This document shows positions 27,591-36,277 of a DNA stretch of 64,000 bases, piece by piece. Within the stretch, counting starts at the first letter, position 1. Each line of letters begins with the position of its first letter. Source of the DNA: Chryseobacterium sp. CH25. Its GTDB lineage: Bacteria; Bacteroidota; Bacteroidia; Flavobacteriales; Weeksellaceae. The stretch lies in assembly GCF_004119455.1 (NCBI RefSeq), contig NZ_NRQT01000009.1, positions 118,115 through 182,114 of the forward strand, given 5' to 3'. The notes under the pieces are model-generated. The model made no database searches. It was not told the origin of the DNA and saw only the letters and a program-made list of their open reading frames with translations. A program made the translations under genes and the position numbers.

Positions 27591-29072
27591 TCACTCAGGA
27601 TATTTAATGTTTTTAGTTTTATCAATTTCCAATTGAGGGATTCCATCAATAATCCGGAAAGAAAATCCTTCTATCCATTTTTCCTCAGATAGATTAATAT
27701 CTTCACCATTTAGAATATGTTTCTGGAAAAAATAAGAAACGTCCTGATCCAGATACTTTTGAATAAGCTCAAGGAAAAGTTCGTCTGTAAATTTTATCTT
27801 CTTCTCTTTACAGGTTTGCAATAATTCCCGCATCAAATCATCCAATGATTTTTTATAACGGGTTTTCAGCATAATTTGATTATCAAGCCAGAATGCAAAA
27901 ATAGCTCCACGTCTGTAAGGAACTTTCTCTACATTTCTGCTTTTCCAGAAGTTATCCTTTATTTTATAATTAGGAATATTTTTCTCAGGATTTTTCCAAT
28001 AAGCTTTAATAACTTCAGTGTTAATCAGTTTTTGCCACTCATCCATTGAGATGTCCTTTATTCTTACTCTGTTTTTGTAAGTATAATAATCCGTAAAACC
28101 TTCGCTGAACCAATAGTTCAGTTCTTCATGTTTATTTTGAATGACATTTCCAATCCACCCATGCATTAATTCATGATGAAAGAGATACAGATAAGAACTC
28201 TTGTTATTAAAAGGATTATTGGTTCCCTGGATTATAAATGCATTTTTAATGGCAGATCCTGTCGTGCTGTAGCCTTTATATAAGCTGTCTTTTTGAGAAA
28301 CAGTAGGAGTCATTGTAATGGTAAAATAATCCTGGTCATAATCTTTCCAGAAATCTCTTTGAGACTGAACAGCTTTCTTCAGATTAGAAAATAAAAAATC
28401 ATCAGTGAGGCCATTATTCCATTCATCTCTCAAAGCAAAATAGACAGGTTTATTATTGATTGTAAAAGAATAAAATCTGTAATCTCCACCAATAAAAAGA
28501 GAATTATAAAAGCCCTCCCAAAGGATGGTCTTGATTTTCTGTTTATATGTCTGGGTCGCAAAATTATTATGGAGTTTGAAATTTTCAGGAAAGTTCAACC
28601 ATTCAACAGAGAATTCAAACTCCTGCTCATCCGGCATTTTTGTAAACAGGAACGGAACCATGAAAAGATTCTTTCCCAAAATATGAAAGAAGGTGTTGTT
28701 AACTCTAGGTCGGTTGAAGATTTTATAATTAGGATCAGTAAAATCCTGTTTAATATGGTAAACCAGGGAGAATCTTGTTCCTTTTTTCTGATGGATTTTT
28801 ATTTTGTTGCTTTCCGGCTTTATTTCAAATTTAATATCAGGGTTTTCGTTTTTTAATAGCACGAGATTTCTAAAAAGATCATGCTCTCCCCAGTTCTCAT
28901 TGGCATAATAGAAAGATAAAGTATCTGTAGCCTTTCTCAATGTATAATCTACCTGTACTTTTAAGCCATTCTTTGCAAGATCTTCATCATAATATACTTT
29001 ATAACTGACCTTGTTTTGAGAATAAGCAATAAATGGTAACAGAAGTACCATAAAAAGTAATTTTTTGAACAT
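27591..29072 (-). CDS. exported M61-like metallopeptidase
   Basis: 493 aa. Signal peptide 1-18 (ending FIAYSQ). An N-terminal beta domain to about 210 is followed by a thermolysin-like catalytic domain with the zinc site HELMHGW and, about 20 residues on, the third ligand Glu in FSEGFTDYYTY, which is the M61 glycyl-aminopeptidase pattern. The usual C-terminal PDZ domain of M61 enzymes is missing or very short, so it is a compact variant. Alone on its strand between the MocR gene and the histone-like gene. Periplasmic or secreted peptide degradation is likely. Confidence 0.82.
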   Translation of the reverse strand: MFKKLLFMVLLLPFIAYSQNKVSYKVYYDEDLAKNGLKVQVDYTLRKATDTLSFYYANENWGEHDLFRNLVLLKNENPDIKFEIKPESNKIKIHQKKGTRFSLVYHIKQDFTDPNYKIFNRPRVNNTFFHILGKNLFMVPFLFTKMPDEQEFEFSVEWLNFPENFKLHNNFATQTYKQKIKTILWEGFYNSLFIGGDYRFYSFTINNKPVYFALRDEWNNGLTDDFLFSNLKKAVQSQRDFWKDYDQDYFTITMTPTVSQKDSLYKGYSTTGSAIKNAFIIQGTNNPFNNKSSYLYLFHHELMHGWIGNVIQNKHEELNYWFSEGFTDYYTYKNRVRIKDISMDEWQKLINTEVIKAYWKNPEKNIPNYKIKDNFWKSRNVEKVPYRRGAIFAFWLDNQIMLKTRYKKSLDDLMRELLQTCKEKKIKFTDELFLELIQKYLDQDVSYFFQKHILNGEDINLSEEKWIEGFSFRIIDGIPQLEIDKTKNIKYPE

Positions 29073-29394
29073 GGATTAAGTTGTTTTTTCCAAATGTAAG
29101 ATAATAATCGTGATTCATGATCTGTTTTAGAAATAGAAATTTGAAAGCTTTCAGAGCTTGCTGTCAATACAATATAAATTTGAAAGAAAAAAGAAAGATA
29201 AAAATGCTTGCAAAATTTAGCCTACTAATGATTATAGCAGGTTTTTTATCAAAATTGAAGGCTGAAAATCGATAAAAATCGGTTCAAGGATAGAAATATG
29301 TTATAAAAACAGTGATTTTGCCCAAACTTTTTTCTTTGCTACTAGGCTGGAATCACCATAAAACCTATATTTGCAGCCTAAATTTTTAAATATA
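29073..29394. other. intergenic region before histone-like gene
   Basis: About 320 nt between divergent genes. The only clear element is the TATATTTG box at 29366-29373. The remainder is AT-rich with no stable hairpin or small ORF that I trust. Confidence 0.5.
29366..29373 (+). promoter_or_regulatory. -7 promoter box of histone-like gene
   Basis: TATATTTG, 22 nt before the ATG at 29395. It makes the longer frame starting at TTG 29371 impossible as a translation start. Confidence 0.65.
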
Positions 29395-29571
29395 ATGAAA
29401 GAACTAATTGAAAAAATCAACGCAGAATTTGAAGCGTTCACTACTGAGGCAAACCAACAAGCGGAAAAAGGAAACAAGGCAGCTGGTACAAGAGCTCGTA
29501 AAGCAGCTTTAGAACTAAGCAAATTGTTCAAGGATTTCAGAAAAGTTTCTGTAGAAGAATCTAAGAAGTAA
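29395..29571 (+). CDS. histone H1 (Hc1)-like nucleoid protein
   Basis: 58 aa, a short basic helical protein, MKELIEKINAEFEAFTTEAN, then KGNKAAGTRARKAALELSKLFKDFRKVS. The Lys/Ala/Arg-rich stretch TRARKAALELSKLFKDFR is the conserved core of the Hc1-like H1 proteins found across Bacteroidetes, thought to bind and compact DNA. The start is set by the promoter box 22 nt upstream; a TTG nine codons earlier lies within the promoter box. The gene is monocistronic with its own terminator. Confidence 0.9.
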   Translation: MKELIEKINAEFEAFTTEANQQAEKGNKAAGTRARKAALELSKLFKDFRKVSVEESKK

Positions 29572-29583
29572 TTCAACCTTTAG

Positions 29584-29607
29584 CCGGCTTTTGTAGCCGG
29601 TTTTTTT
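29584..29607 (+). terminator. terminator of histone-like gene
   Basis: CCGGCT (29584-29589) pairs with AGCCGG (29595-29600), followed by seven T. Confidence 0.85.
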
Positions 29608-29924
29608 ATGCCCATATGTAACCTGCCATAAATGGCTTCAGGAAGCTGTCTCAAAATATTCTGCTTTTTAATTTTTTTCGGCCCAAAAGATTCAGGTAAT
29701 AGATTCTTACTTACAAAGGAAGAGCAGGCTTTTGTTGACAAAAAATTGCCGGATTTCTGATTAAGGTATAAAGAGAATGTTATCTCAGTAAATTAACGGA
29801 TTGTAATAATAATTTCATTTTTTTTCAAAAATGGACTTAAATACTGATGATTAAAGACTTTTTTACTTTAATTTCTTTATCATCTCCATAATTTCCTTTA
29901 TCTTTAATGCAATCAATATACATT
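29608..29924. other. intergenic region before M28 peptidase
   Basis: About 320 nt. A near-consensus box TATCTTTA at 29899-29906 lies 19 nt before the ATG at 29925. No other feature is evident apart from AT-rich sequence. Confidence 0.45.
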
Positions 29925-31496
29925 ATGAGGATAAATAGATTTTTTGCAGTACCGGCTGTCATGTTGGCTGCCCAATTTTCATGGGCTCAGGTAAAGGTAG
30001 ACCCGAAAGAGAACCTTCACCCAATTATAAAAAGTTTTGTAGATGAGGTAAATAACAATTCCCAGCTTGAAGGAATGGCTTATGAACTTTTGGATGGGAT
30101 AGGACCGCGTCTTGTGGGAACTCCGGAGATGCTTGCTGCTAATGAATGGAGTGCAGAGAAACTTCGCTCATGGGGAGTTGAAGCTAATCTTCAGCAGTTC
30201 GGAACATGGAAAGGGTGGCAGAGAGGAACTACTCACGTTGATATGGTATTTCCAAGAGTGAAATCTTTATCAGCTACTCAGCTGGCATGGAGCCCGGCTA
30301 CCAAAAAAGCAGTAGAAACAGAAGTAATTGTTCTTCCAAAAGTATCATCCAAGGCTGAATTTGATAAATGGCTTCCTTCTGTAAAAGGAAAGATTGTGCT
30401 GATGGCTCAATATCAGAAAATTGGACGTTCTGATGAACAAATCAAGGAGTTTGCCACTCCGGAACTGTATGAAAAACTGAAAGCAGAAAAAGAACAGGCA
30501 ACCAAAGATTTTACAGCGTATGTAAAGAATATTGGGTATGACAATAATACTCTTCCTGAAGCTCTGGAAAATGCAGGAGCAGCTGGAATTGCCATTTCAA
30601 ACTGGACCGGAATTATGGGAGCAAACAGAATCTTCGGAGCAAAAACGTCCAAAATTCCAATGATAGACATTGATGTGGAAGATTATGGAATGCTTTACAG
30701 AATGGCCGAAAAAGGCGCACAACCTAAGATTAAGATTGAGGCTCAGTCTAAAATACTTCCTGAAGCAAAAAGCTTTAATACAATTGGGATGATTAAAGGG
30801 AAGGAAAAGCCAGATGAGTACGTTATTCTTTCTGCTCACCTTGATTCATGGGATGGAGCTCAGGGAGCTACAGATAATGGAACAGGTACACTTACAATGC
30901 TTGAAACCATGAGAATTCTTAAAAAATACTATCCTAACAATAAAAGAACAATCGTTATTGGGCTTTGGGGAAGTGAAGAACAGGGATTGAACGGTTCAAG
31001 AGGTTTTGTGGCAGATAATCCTCAAATTATAAAAGGAACACAGGCTGCATTCAATCAGGATAATGGTACCGGACGTGTTGTCAATATCAGTGGTCAGGGG
31101 TTTGTAAAAGCGTATGACTATATCGGAAAATGGCTGGATGGTGTTCCAAAAGCGGTAAGAAGTCACATTAAGACAGATTTCCCTGGAATGCCTGGCGGTG
31201 GTGGTTCAGACCATGCTTCATTTGTGGCAGCGGGAGTACCTGGATTTTCGTTAGGTTCTTTGAACTGGGGGTATTTCGGTTACACTTGGCATACAACAAA
31301 AGATACGTATGATAAAATTGTTTTTGATGAGGTAAAGAATAATGTAATCTTAACAGCAGCATTGGCTTATATGGCTTCTGAGGATCCTGAATTCACGAAC
31401 AGAGAAAAAAGAGTAATGCCTAAAGATGATAAAGGAAATACTGTACAATGGCCGGAATTAAAAGAGCCTAAAAGAAGTTCTAAAGACTATAAATAA
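29925..31496 (+). CDS. exported M28-family zinc aminopeptidase/carboxypeptidase
   Basis: 523 aa from the chosen ATG. Signal peptide about 1-22 (RFFAVPAVMLAAQFSWAQ). The N-terminal lid and PA-like insert (AAGIAISNWTGIMGANRIFG) precede a two-zinc M28 domain with ligands in SAHLDSWDGAQGATDNGTG, the catalytic pair in WGSEEQGLNGSRG, Asp in NQDNGTG and a late His in GGGGSDHASF. It likely removes amino acids from peptides in the periplasm. An ATG six codons earlier (29907) directly touches the -7 box, which is why 29925 was chosen. Strong terminators follow. Confidence 0.92.
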   Translation: MRINRFFAVPAVMLAAQFSWAQVKVDPKENLHPIIKSFVDEVNNNSQLEGMAYELLDGIGPRLVGTPEMLAANEWSAEKLRSWGVEANLQQFGTWKGWQRGTTHVDMVFPRVKSLSATQLAWSPATKKAVETEVIVLPKVSSKAEFDKWLPSVKGKIVLMAQYQKIGRSDEQIKEFATPELYEKLKAEKEQATKDFTAYVKNIGYDNNTLPEALENAGAAGIAISNWTGIMGANRIFGAKTSKIPMIDIDVEDYGMLYRMAEKGAQPKIKIEAQSKILPEAKSFNTIGMIKGKEKPDEYVILSAHLDSWDGAQGATDNGTGTLTMLETMRILKKYYPNNKRTIVIGLWGSEEQGLNGSRGFVADNPQIIKGTQAAFNQDNGTGRVVNISGQGFVKAYDYIGKWLDGVPKAVRSHIKTDFPGMPGGGGSDHASFVAAGVPGFSLGSLNWGYFGYTWHTTKDTYDKIVFDEVKNNVILTAALAYMASEDPEFTNREKRVMPKDDKGNTVQWPELKEPKRSSKDYK

Positions 31497-31521
31497 GATT
31501 TTATTACTAAATAGAATTTTA

Positions 31522-31550
31522 AAAGGTTGCCCGAAAAGGCAGCCTTTTTT
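31522..31550 (+). terminator. terminator after M28 peptidase
   Basis: AAAGGTTGCC pairs with GGCAGCCTTT (one G-U) across CGAAAA, followed by a T-run. Confidence 0.8.
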
Positions 31551-31597
31551 ATAGCAAATAGATTCTTTTATAAATTTTACTTAGAAATATAAAAATA

Positions 31598-31630
31598 AAT
31601 CCGGCGAACAATTTTGTTCGCCGGATTTTA
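31598..31630. terminator. bidirectional terminator between M28 and HAD genes
   Basis: AATCCGGCGAAC (31598-31609) and GTTCGCCGGATT (31616-31627) pair perfectly over 12 bp, with A/T-runs on both sides. It lies 2 nt before the HAD stop codon. Confidence 0.88.
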
Positions 31631-31631
31631 T

Positions 31632-32264
31632 CTAAATATACTTTTCTAAATCAGAGAATACTGCGATTTGAGTTTCATGCTTCTTGGAGAGCTTTCCGAA
31701 ACCATATTCACAGAAAATAAACGGTAAATTATTGGATGTGGCAGAATCATAATCAGTCTGTGTGTCCCCAACATATACAGAATCTTCGGTGGACAAACCA
31801 TTTCTTTCCATAAGGAGTTTTATGTTTTCCGATTTAGGCTTCTGAGTCCGTCCATGAGATTCAAAATCTGCAAAGAGGCTATTGAACTGGTAATATTCTA
31901 AAAAAGACTCAATATAGCCGTCCTGACAATTGCTTACAATAAAAAGATTGTGAGTATTGGCAAGGCTTTTCAAAGCTTCTTCAACACCGGGATAAAGAAT
32001 ACCACCTTGTATCCCTAACACCTCATTTTCCCGGGCTACAACTTCAGAAAGAAGCTCCTGAATCTGTTGGTCCGACACTCCGGGAAGCATATCCTTCAGA
32101 ATATCATGAGCCAGTAAACCCATATATTGGTTCATATCTTCAGGTTTCAGTTCCTGTTGTATCAATTGATGTTTATTTAAAACATCATTCCATATTTTGA
32201 TGATCGTTGCTCTGGAATCCCATAAGGTTCCATCTAGGTCGAAAATTAGATTTTTATATTTCAA
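31632..32264 (-). CDS. HAD-superfamily phosphatase (phosphoglycolate phosphatase-like)
   Basis: 210 aa, cytosolic. HAD motif I FDLDGTLWDS (nucleophile Asp9, acid Asp11), a helical cap at about 15-90, motif II FIVSNCQ, motif III Lys in RTQKPKSENI, motif IV VGDTQTDYDSA. The layout is that of Gph/YjjG-type subfamily I enzymes that dephosphorylate small metabolites. The substrate cannot be told from sequence. It is alone on its transcript; the terminator overlaps its 3' end. Confidence 0.9.
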   Translation of the reverse strand: MKYKNLIFDLDGTLWDSRATIIKIWNDVLNKHQLIQQELKPEDMNQYMGLLAHDILKDMLPGVSDQQIQELLSEVVARENEVLGIQGGILYPGVEEALKSLANTHNLFIVSNCQDGYIESFLEYYQFNSLFADFESHGRTQKPKSENIKLLMERNGLSTEDSVYVGDTQTDYDSATSNNLPFIFCEYGFGKLSKKHETQIAVFSDLEKYI

Positions 32265-32493
32265 CGTGTTTTCTGTTTAATTAATGAATAATGACTTTTT
32301 AAAATTTTATCAAGCAATTATTTAACCATTAAGAGGAGTTTTGATATTAAGTTTCATTAAGTAAAAAAGTAAAAACGGCTTAAAGCAAAGCTCAGCTTAA
32401 TATTTTTAAAACCTTAAAAAGATCTTAATAGCTAGAAATGAGATTCCTCCTTCATTGGAATGACAACTGTGTAAAATTATACGTGGTTGATCC

Positions 32494-34617
32494 TTATAAA
32501 ATCATACTCAGCTGCACTCTTTTTCTCGCCTCATCCACTTCCGTTACCTTTACTCTCACATGCTGATGCAGTTTTACCACTTCATTTACATCCGATACAA
32601 ATCCATCTTTAAGCTGCGAAATATGAACCAGTCCGCTTTCTTTGATTCCAAGATCTACAAAACATCCGAAAGCTGTAATATTGTTCACAATTCCCGGTAG
32701 GATCATGCCTGCTTTCAGATCTCTAATGCTTTTTACATTAGGATCAAATTCAAATACTTTGGCTGCCTTTCTCGGATCCAGTCCTGGTTTTTCCAGCTCT
32801 TTTACAATGTCCTTGATTCCAAGAATTCCAATGTCTCCCGTGATATAATTTTCAGGCTTTATTAAAGCAATCTTTTCTTTATTGGCTATTAATTCATTCG
32901 TTTTAATACCTAAATCCTTTGCCATTTTTTCTACAATTCCATAAGCTTCAGGATGTACAGCAGAATTATCCAGCGGATTTTTAGAATTGGAAATCCTAAC
33001 AAACGCCGCCGCCTGTTGGAAGGCTTTTTCTCCAAGTCTCGGAACTTTTTTAAGTTGCTTTCTGTCTTCAAAAGCTCCGTTTTCTGCTCTGTAATTCACA
33101 ATGTTTTCAGCCATTTTCTCTCCAATTCCGGAAACATAGCTTAATAAAGACTTACTGGCTGTATTTAAATTGATTCCCACGGAATTTACACATTTCATCA
33201 CGGTGGAATCCAGTTCGCTTTTCAATTGAGCCTGATCTACATCATGCTGATACTGGCCAACACCAATAGACTTCGGATCAATTTTTACCAGTTCAGCCAA
33301 CGGATCAGAAAGTCTTCTTCCGATAGATACTGCACCACGAACTGTTACATCATAGCTTGGAAACTCATCCCTTGCAATTTTACTGGCAGAATACACAGAG
33401 GCTCCCGCTTCCGAAACCACAAAAACCTGTAAAGGCTTGTCAAAAGCAATCTTTTTGATAAAGAATTCAGTTTCACGACTAGCTGTTCCGTTTCCGATAG
33501 AAATTGCTTCAATATTGTAGGCGTTCACCATAGAACGGATCTTTTTCATCGCCATTCCGGATTCATTCTGTGGAGCGTGAGGGTAGAGGGTTTCATTGTG
33601 AAGAAGATCGCCTTTTTCATCTAAACAAACTACTTTACAGCCACTTCTGTACCCCGGATCAATAGCCAGAATTCTTTTTTCTCCCAATGGAGGTGCCAAA
33701 AGAAGCTGACTCAGGTTTTCAGAGAAAATTTCAATGGCTTTTTTATCAGCTTTTTCTTTGGCTTCCTGCAGGGCTTCGTTGGAGATCGCTGGTTCCAGAA
33801 GTCGTTTATAACTGTCTTTGATAGCTAAAGCAATTTGTTCAGAACTTTCATTATTAGACTTAATAATCGCTTTTTCAATGAAGTCAACAGCTTCTTCCTT
33901 GTCAATTCCCACATTGGTTTTCACAAAACCTTCTGCTTCTGCTCTCAGCATCGCCAAAAGTCTGTGAGAAGGAGTTCTGCTGAGGTTTTCTTCCCATTCA
34001 AAATATTGAGAGAACTTTTGGGCATCCTCTTCATCCTTTTTAGCTTTCACCACTTTAGAAGTAACAACAGCCTTACGTTGGAATAAACGGCGAAGATTCT
34101 TACGGACATACATGTTCTCATTGATCCATTCAGCCATGATATCTCTGGCTCCCTGAAGAGCCGCTTCCTCAGAAGGAACTTCATTATTCAGATATTTGGA
34201 CGCTAAAAACTGAACCTCATTATTTTTCTGGCTCATAATGATTTTAGCTAAAGGTTCCAGCCCTTTTTCTTTTGCAGCATCAGCTTTGGTCTTCTTACGT
34301 TTTTTAAAAGGCAGATATAAATCTTCCAGTTCCTGAATATCAAAGCTATCTTCAATTCTTTGTCTCAGTTCAGGAGTCAAAGAATTCTGTTCTTCTATGG
34401 ATTTTAAAATAGATTCTTTTCTTTTGATAATCTCTTCAAACTGTTTACTGATCTTTGAGATCTGTTCAATCTGAACTTCATCCAGATTTCCGGTTTTATC
34501 TTTCCGGTAACGGGAAATAAAAGGAATGGTGCAGTCTTCTGCTAATAATTGTAAAGTATTGTTGATGCTCTTCTCAGAAATATCGAGCTGTTTCTGTATA
34601 AATTCTACGGTCGTCAT
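32494..34617 (-). CDS. tex: Tex family transcription/RNA-binding protein
   Basis: 707 aa, slightly short of the usual 730-780. Order: N-terminal HTH-like Tex_N (IPFISRYRKDKTGNLDEVQI), YqgF-like RNase H fold (KRILAIDPGYRSGCKVVCLD), two helix-hairpin-helix motifs (LLSYVSGIGEKMAENIVNYR, VPRLGEKAFQQAAAF) and a C-terminal S1 domain (LPGIVNNITAFGCFVDLG). Tex is a conserved nucleic-acid-binding protein that affects transcription and translation quality control. It begins far from its neighbours and appears monocistronic. Confidence 0.96.
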   Translation of the reverse strand: MTTVEFIQKQLDISEKSINNTLQLLAEDCTIPFISRYRKDKTGNLDEVQIEQISKISKQFEEIIKRKESILKSIEEQNSLTPELRQRIEDSFDIQELEDLYLPFKKRKKTKADAAKEKGLEPLAKIIMSQKNNEVQFLASKYLNNEVPSEEAALQGARDIMAEWINENMYVRKNLRRLFQRKAVVTSKVVKAKKDEEDAQKFSQYFEWEENLSRTPSHRLLAMLRAEAEGFVKTNVGIDKEEAVDFIEKAIIKSNNESSEQIALAIKDSYKRLLEPAISNEALQEAKEKADKKAIEIFSENLSQLLLAPPLGEKRILAIDPGYRSGCKVVCLDEKGDLLHNETLYPHAPQNESGMAMKKIRSMVNAYNIEAISIGNGTASRETEFFIKKIAFDKPLQVFVVSEAGASVYSASKIARDEFPSYDVTVRGAVSIGRRLSDPLAELVKIDPKSIGVGQYQHDVDQAQLKSELDSTVMKCVNSVGINLNTASKSLLSYVSGIGEKMAENIVNYRAENGAFEDRKQLKKVPRLGEKAFQQAAAFVRISNSKNPLDNSAVHPEAYGIVEKMAKDLGIKTNELIANKEKIALIKPENYITGDIGILGIKDIVKELEKPGLDPRKAAKVFEFDPNVKSIRDLKAGMILPGIVNNITAFGCFVDLGIKESGLVHISQLKDGFVSDVNEVVKLHQHVRVKVTEVDEARKRVQLSMIL

Positions 34618-34656
34618 TGTTCTGTTTTCGGAAAGCTAAAATAGGGTTTTAAAACG

Positions 34657-34680
34657 AAAAAAGGCGAGTTGCCCCGCCTT
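34657..34680 (-). terminator. terminator after O-methyltransferase gene
   Basis: AAGGCG (34661-34666) with CGCCTT (34675-34680). On the minus strand the stem is followed by a T-run. Confidence 0.75.
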
Positions 34681-34720
34681 GAATAGTTTTTCCTTTGAAT
34701 TAAAATTGGATTGCTAAGAT

Positions 34721-35386
34721 TTAATTGACAATAGCTATTGCCATTCCATCATATTCTTTTGCTCCCACGGTTTGCATAATAGTAGCAGTAACTTTTGGAT
34801 GATCAGCCAGCATTTGATTAAAACGTTGAACTCCTCTTACTTTTTCATCTTTACTATTTTCATCTAAAATCCGTCCTTCACGGATGACATTATCACAGAT
34901 AATTATTGTTCCTGGGTGAGATAGTTGTAATGCCAGTTCAAAATATTCGGCATAAGGAGGCTTATCTGCATCGATAAAAATAAAATCGAAAGCTTCTTCA
35001 CCTGAAGCAATGAGTTCATTCAATACGTCCATTGCTTTACCGATTCTTAAATCAATCTGATCAGAAAGTCCTGCTTTTGCAATGTTTTGGCTGGCAATAT
35101 GGGCATGATGAGGATCAAATTCTACGGTAATCACTTTACCATCGGCAGGAAGTGCTCTGGCCATCCAAATAGTACTGTAAGCCCCTAAAGTCCCTAATTC
35201 TAATACACGTTTAGCCTTACAGGTAAGAAGCATCAGTTGCAGAAACTTCCCTTGCACCGGTGTTACACTGATTTGAGGCATGGAAGCGTCATCCAAAGAT
35301 TGAATGGTTTCCTGAAGTACTGTATCTTCAGGGGCTACCAGATTGCTGATATATTGATCTACTTCTTCAAATAATTGTTGATTCAT
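34721..35386 (-). CDS. SAM-dependent O-methyltransferase (CCoAOMT/COMT-like)
   Basis: 221 aa, cytosolic. SAM-binding motif I is VLELGTLGAYSTIWMA, the acidic ribose contact is in VITVEFDPHHA, and the metal ligand Asp is in FIFIDADKPPYAEYF, with Asp-Asn in ICDNVIREGR. This is the cation-dependent class I O-methyltransferase pattern (PF01596) acting on catechol-type or phenylpropanoid compounds. The natural substrate is unknown. It is the last gene before the first pair of GG-leader peptides on the same strand, separated from them by a terminator. Confidence 0.92.
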   Translation of the reverse strand: MNQQLFEEVDQYISNLVAPEDTVLQETIQSLDDASMPQISVTPVQGKFLQLMLLTCKAKRVLELGTLGAYSTIWMARALPADGKVITVEFDPHHAHIASQNIAKAGLSDQIDLRIGKAMDVLNELIASGEEAFDFIFIDADKPPYAEYFELALQLSHPGTIIICDNVIREGRILDENSKDEKVRGVQRFNQMLADHPKVTATIMQTVGAKEYDGMAIAIVN

Positions 35387-35451
35387 ATTTTTGATTTGAT
35401 TGAAATGAAGATAAAAACTTTAAAAGAATTGTACAACAAGTACGAAAAGCA

Positions 35452-35477
35452 ATAAAAAATCCCTCAAACCGAGGGAT
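35452..35477 (-). terminator. terminator of GG-leader peptide 1
   Basis: ATCCCTC-AAACC-GAGGGAT (35459-35477); on the minus strand it is followed by a T-run. Confidence 0.85.
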
Positions 35478-35482
35478 CTTGT

Positions 35483-35644
35483 TTATGGTACATATGGAAT
35501 ACATCTGCAAGAGCAAGGGATACCAAGTTCTGCATCACATATAGCCATGTCATCACAAGTATATAAATAACCGGCTGCGCAGTAATCAATTCCGCCTTTA
35601 ATAGATTTTAGATGTTCTCTTGTGACTTTTTTTAATTTTTTCAT
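35483..35644 (-). CDS. GG-leader cysteine-rich peptide 1 (bacteriocin-like)
   Basis: 53 aa. An 18-residue leader MKKLKKVTREHLKSIKGG ends in the double glycine used by C39-type exporters or processing proteases. The 35-residue core IDYCAAGYLYTCDDMAICDA.. has 6 Cys and ends in IPYVP. The leader form L-x-x-x-x-L-K-x-I-x-GG recurs in eight other genes of this window. It shares a near-identical upstream block with peptide 2, which suggests recent duplication. No exporter is nearby. A secreted bacteriocin or signalling peptide is the usual reading, but its activity is unknown. Confidence 0.8.
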   Translation of the reverse strand: MKKLKKVTREHLKSIKGGIDYCAAGYLYTCDDMAICDAELGIPCSCRCIPYVP

Positions 35645-35782
35645 GGTATAATTTTAATTTGTAAAGGGTAAATATATAAATTATTCCTAGTTTAGGGATT
35701 TAACATAAAATAATTTTTATAAAAACCTGCCCAAAAGGCATGAAAAGGGTAAGAAGAAAACAATTCAGGAGAAAGGGTTGAG

Positions 35783-35810
35783 AAAAAAATATCCCTCAGA
35801 CTGAGGGATA
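35783..35810 (-). terminator. terminator of GG-leader peptide 2
   Basis: TATCCCTCA-GAC-TGAGGGATA (35790-35810), followed on the minus strand by seven T. It is a near copy of the terminator of peptide 1. Confidence 0.85.
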
Positions 35811-35821
35811 AATAAGTATAA

Positions 35822-35980
35822 TTATTTAGGATAACATCCACACGGGCAGTTATCAAATCCATGTTCAGGATAACAGATATCTATTGATGGGCATCTGTAT
35901 ACATATCCGGGACTGCAGGCTCTTACACCGCCATTTATTTGTTTTAACTGATTTTTTGAAATTTTCTTTAAATTTTTCAT
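35822..35980 (-). CDS. GG-leader cysteine-rich peptide 2 (bacteriocin-like)
   Basis: 52 aa. Leader MKNLKKISKNQLKQINGG (GG at 17-18), core VRACSPGYVYRCPSIDICYP.. with 6 Cys and the end CPCGCYPK. The spacing C-x7-C-x5-C matches peptide 1 (C at 22, 30, 36 in both), so they are paralogues. It lies 177 nt upstream of peptide 1 with its own terminator between, so each is an independent unit. The 45 nt before both start codons are almost identical, including a TATATTTA box. Confidence 0.8.
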   Translation of the reverse strand: MKNLKKISKNQLKQINGGVRACSPGYVYRCPSIDICYPEHGFDNCPCGCYPK

Positions 35981-36230
35981 GGTATAATTTTATTTGTAAG
36001 CGTTAAATATATAAATTATTCTTGATGTGGGGATTTAATATAGAGGTATTTTTAACGAATTGACGGGAAAAATTTAAAAAGATGTAGGTATAAAAAGATA
36101 ATTTAAAGATGGTCTGATAAAATATAAATATTCAAATCCCGTTTGTATCTTACCATGTTATCATTCCTAACATTGGTAAGAAAAATTACATTTCTTGATG
36201 TATGATAAGAGAGGGACCATATGGTTTTTC

Positions 36231-36238
36231 TATTTTTG
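36231..36238 (+). promoter_or_regulatory. -7 promoter box of YceI gene
   Basis: TATTTTTG, 40 nt before the ATG at 36278. It shows that the longer frame from 36221 cannot be the true start. Confidence 0.6.
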
Positions 36239-36277
36239 TACCCGAAAACAACAAACTTTTTTAAACAGTTCAATAAT

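Noticed and set aside
29637..29670. GGAAGCTGTCTCAAAA-like text that resembles some insertion-sequence ends
   Set aside because: No transposase gene, inverted partner or target duplication is visible nearby.
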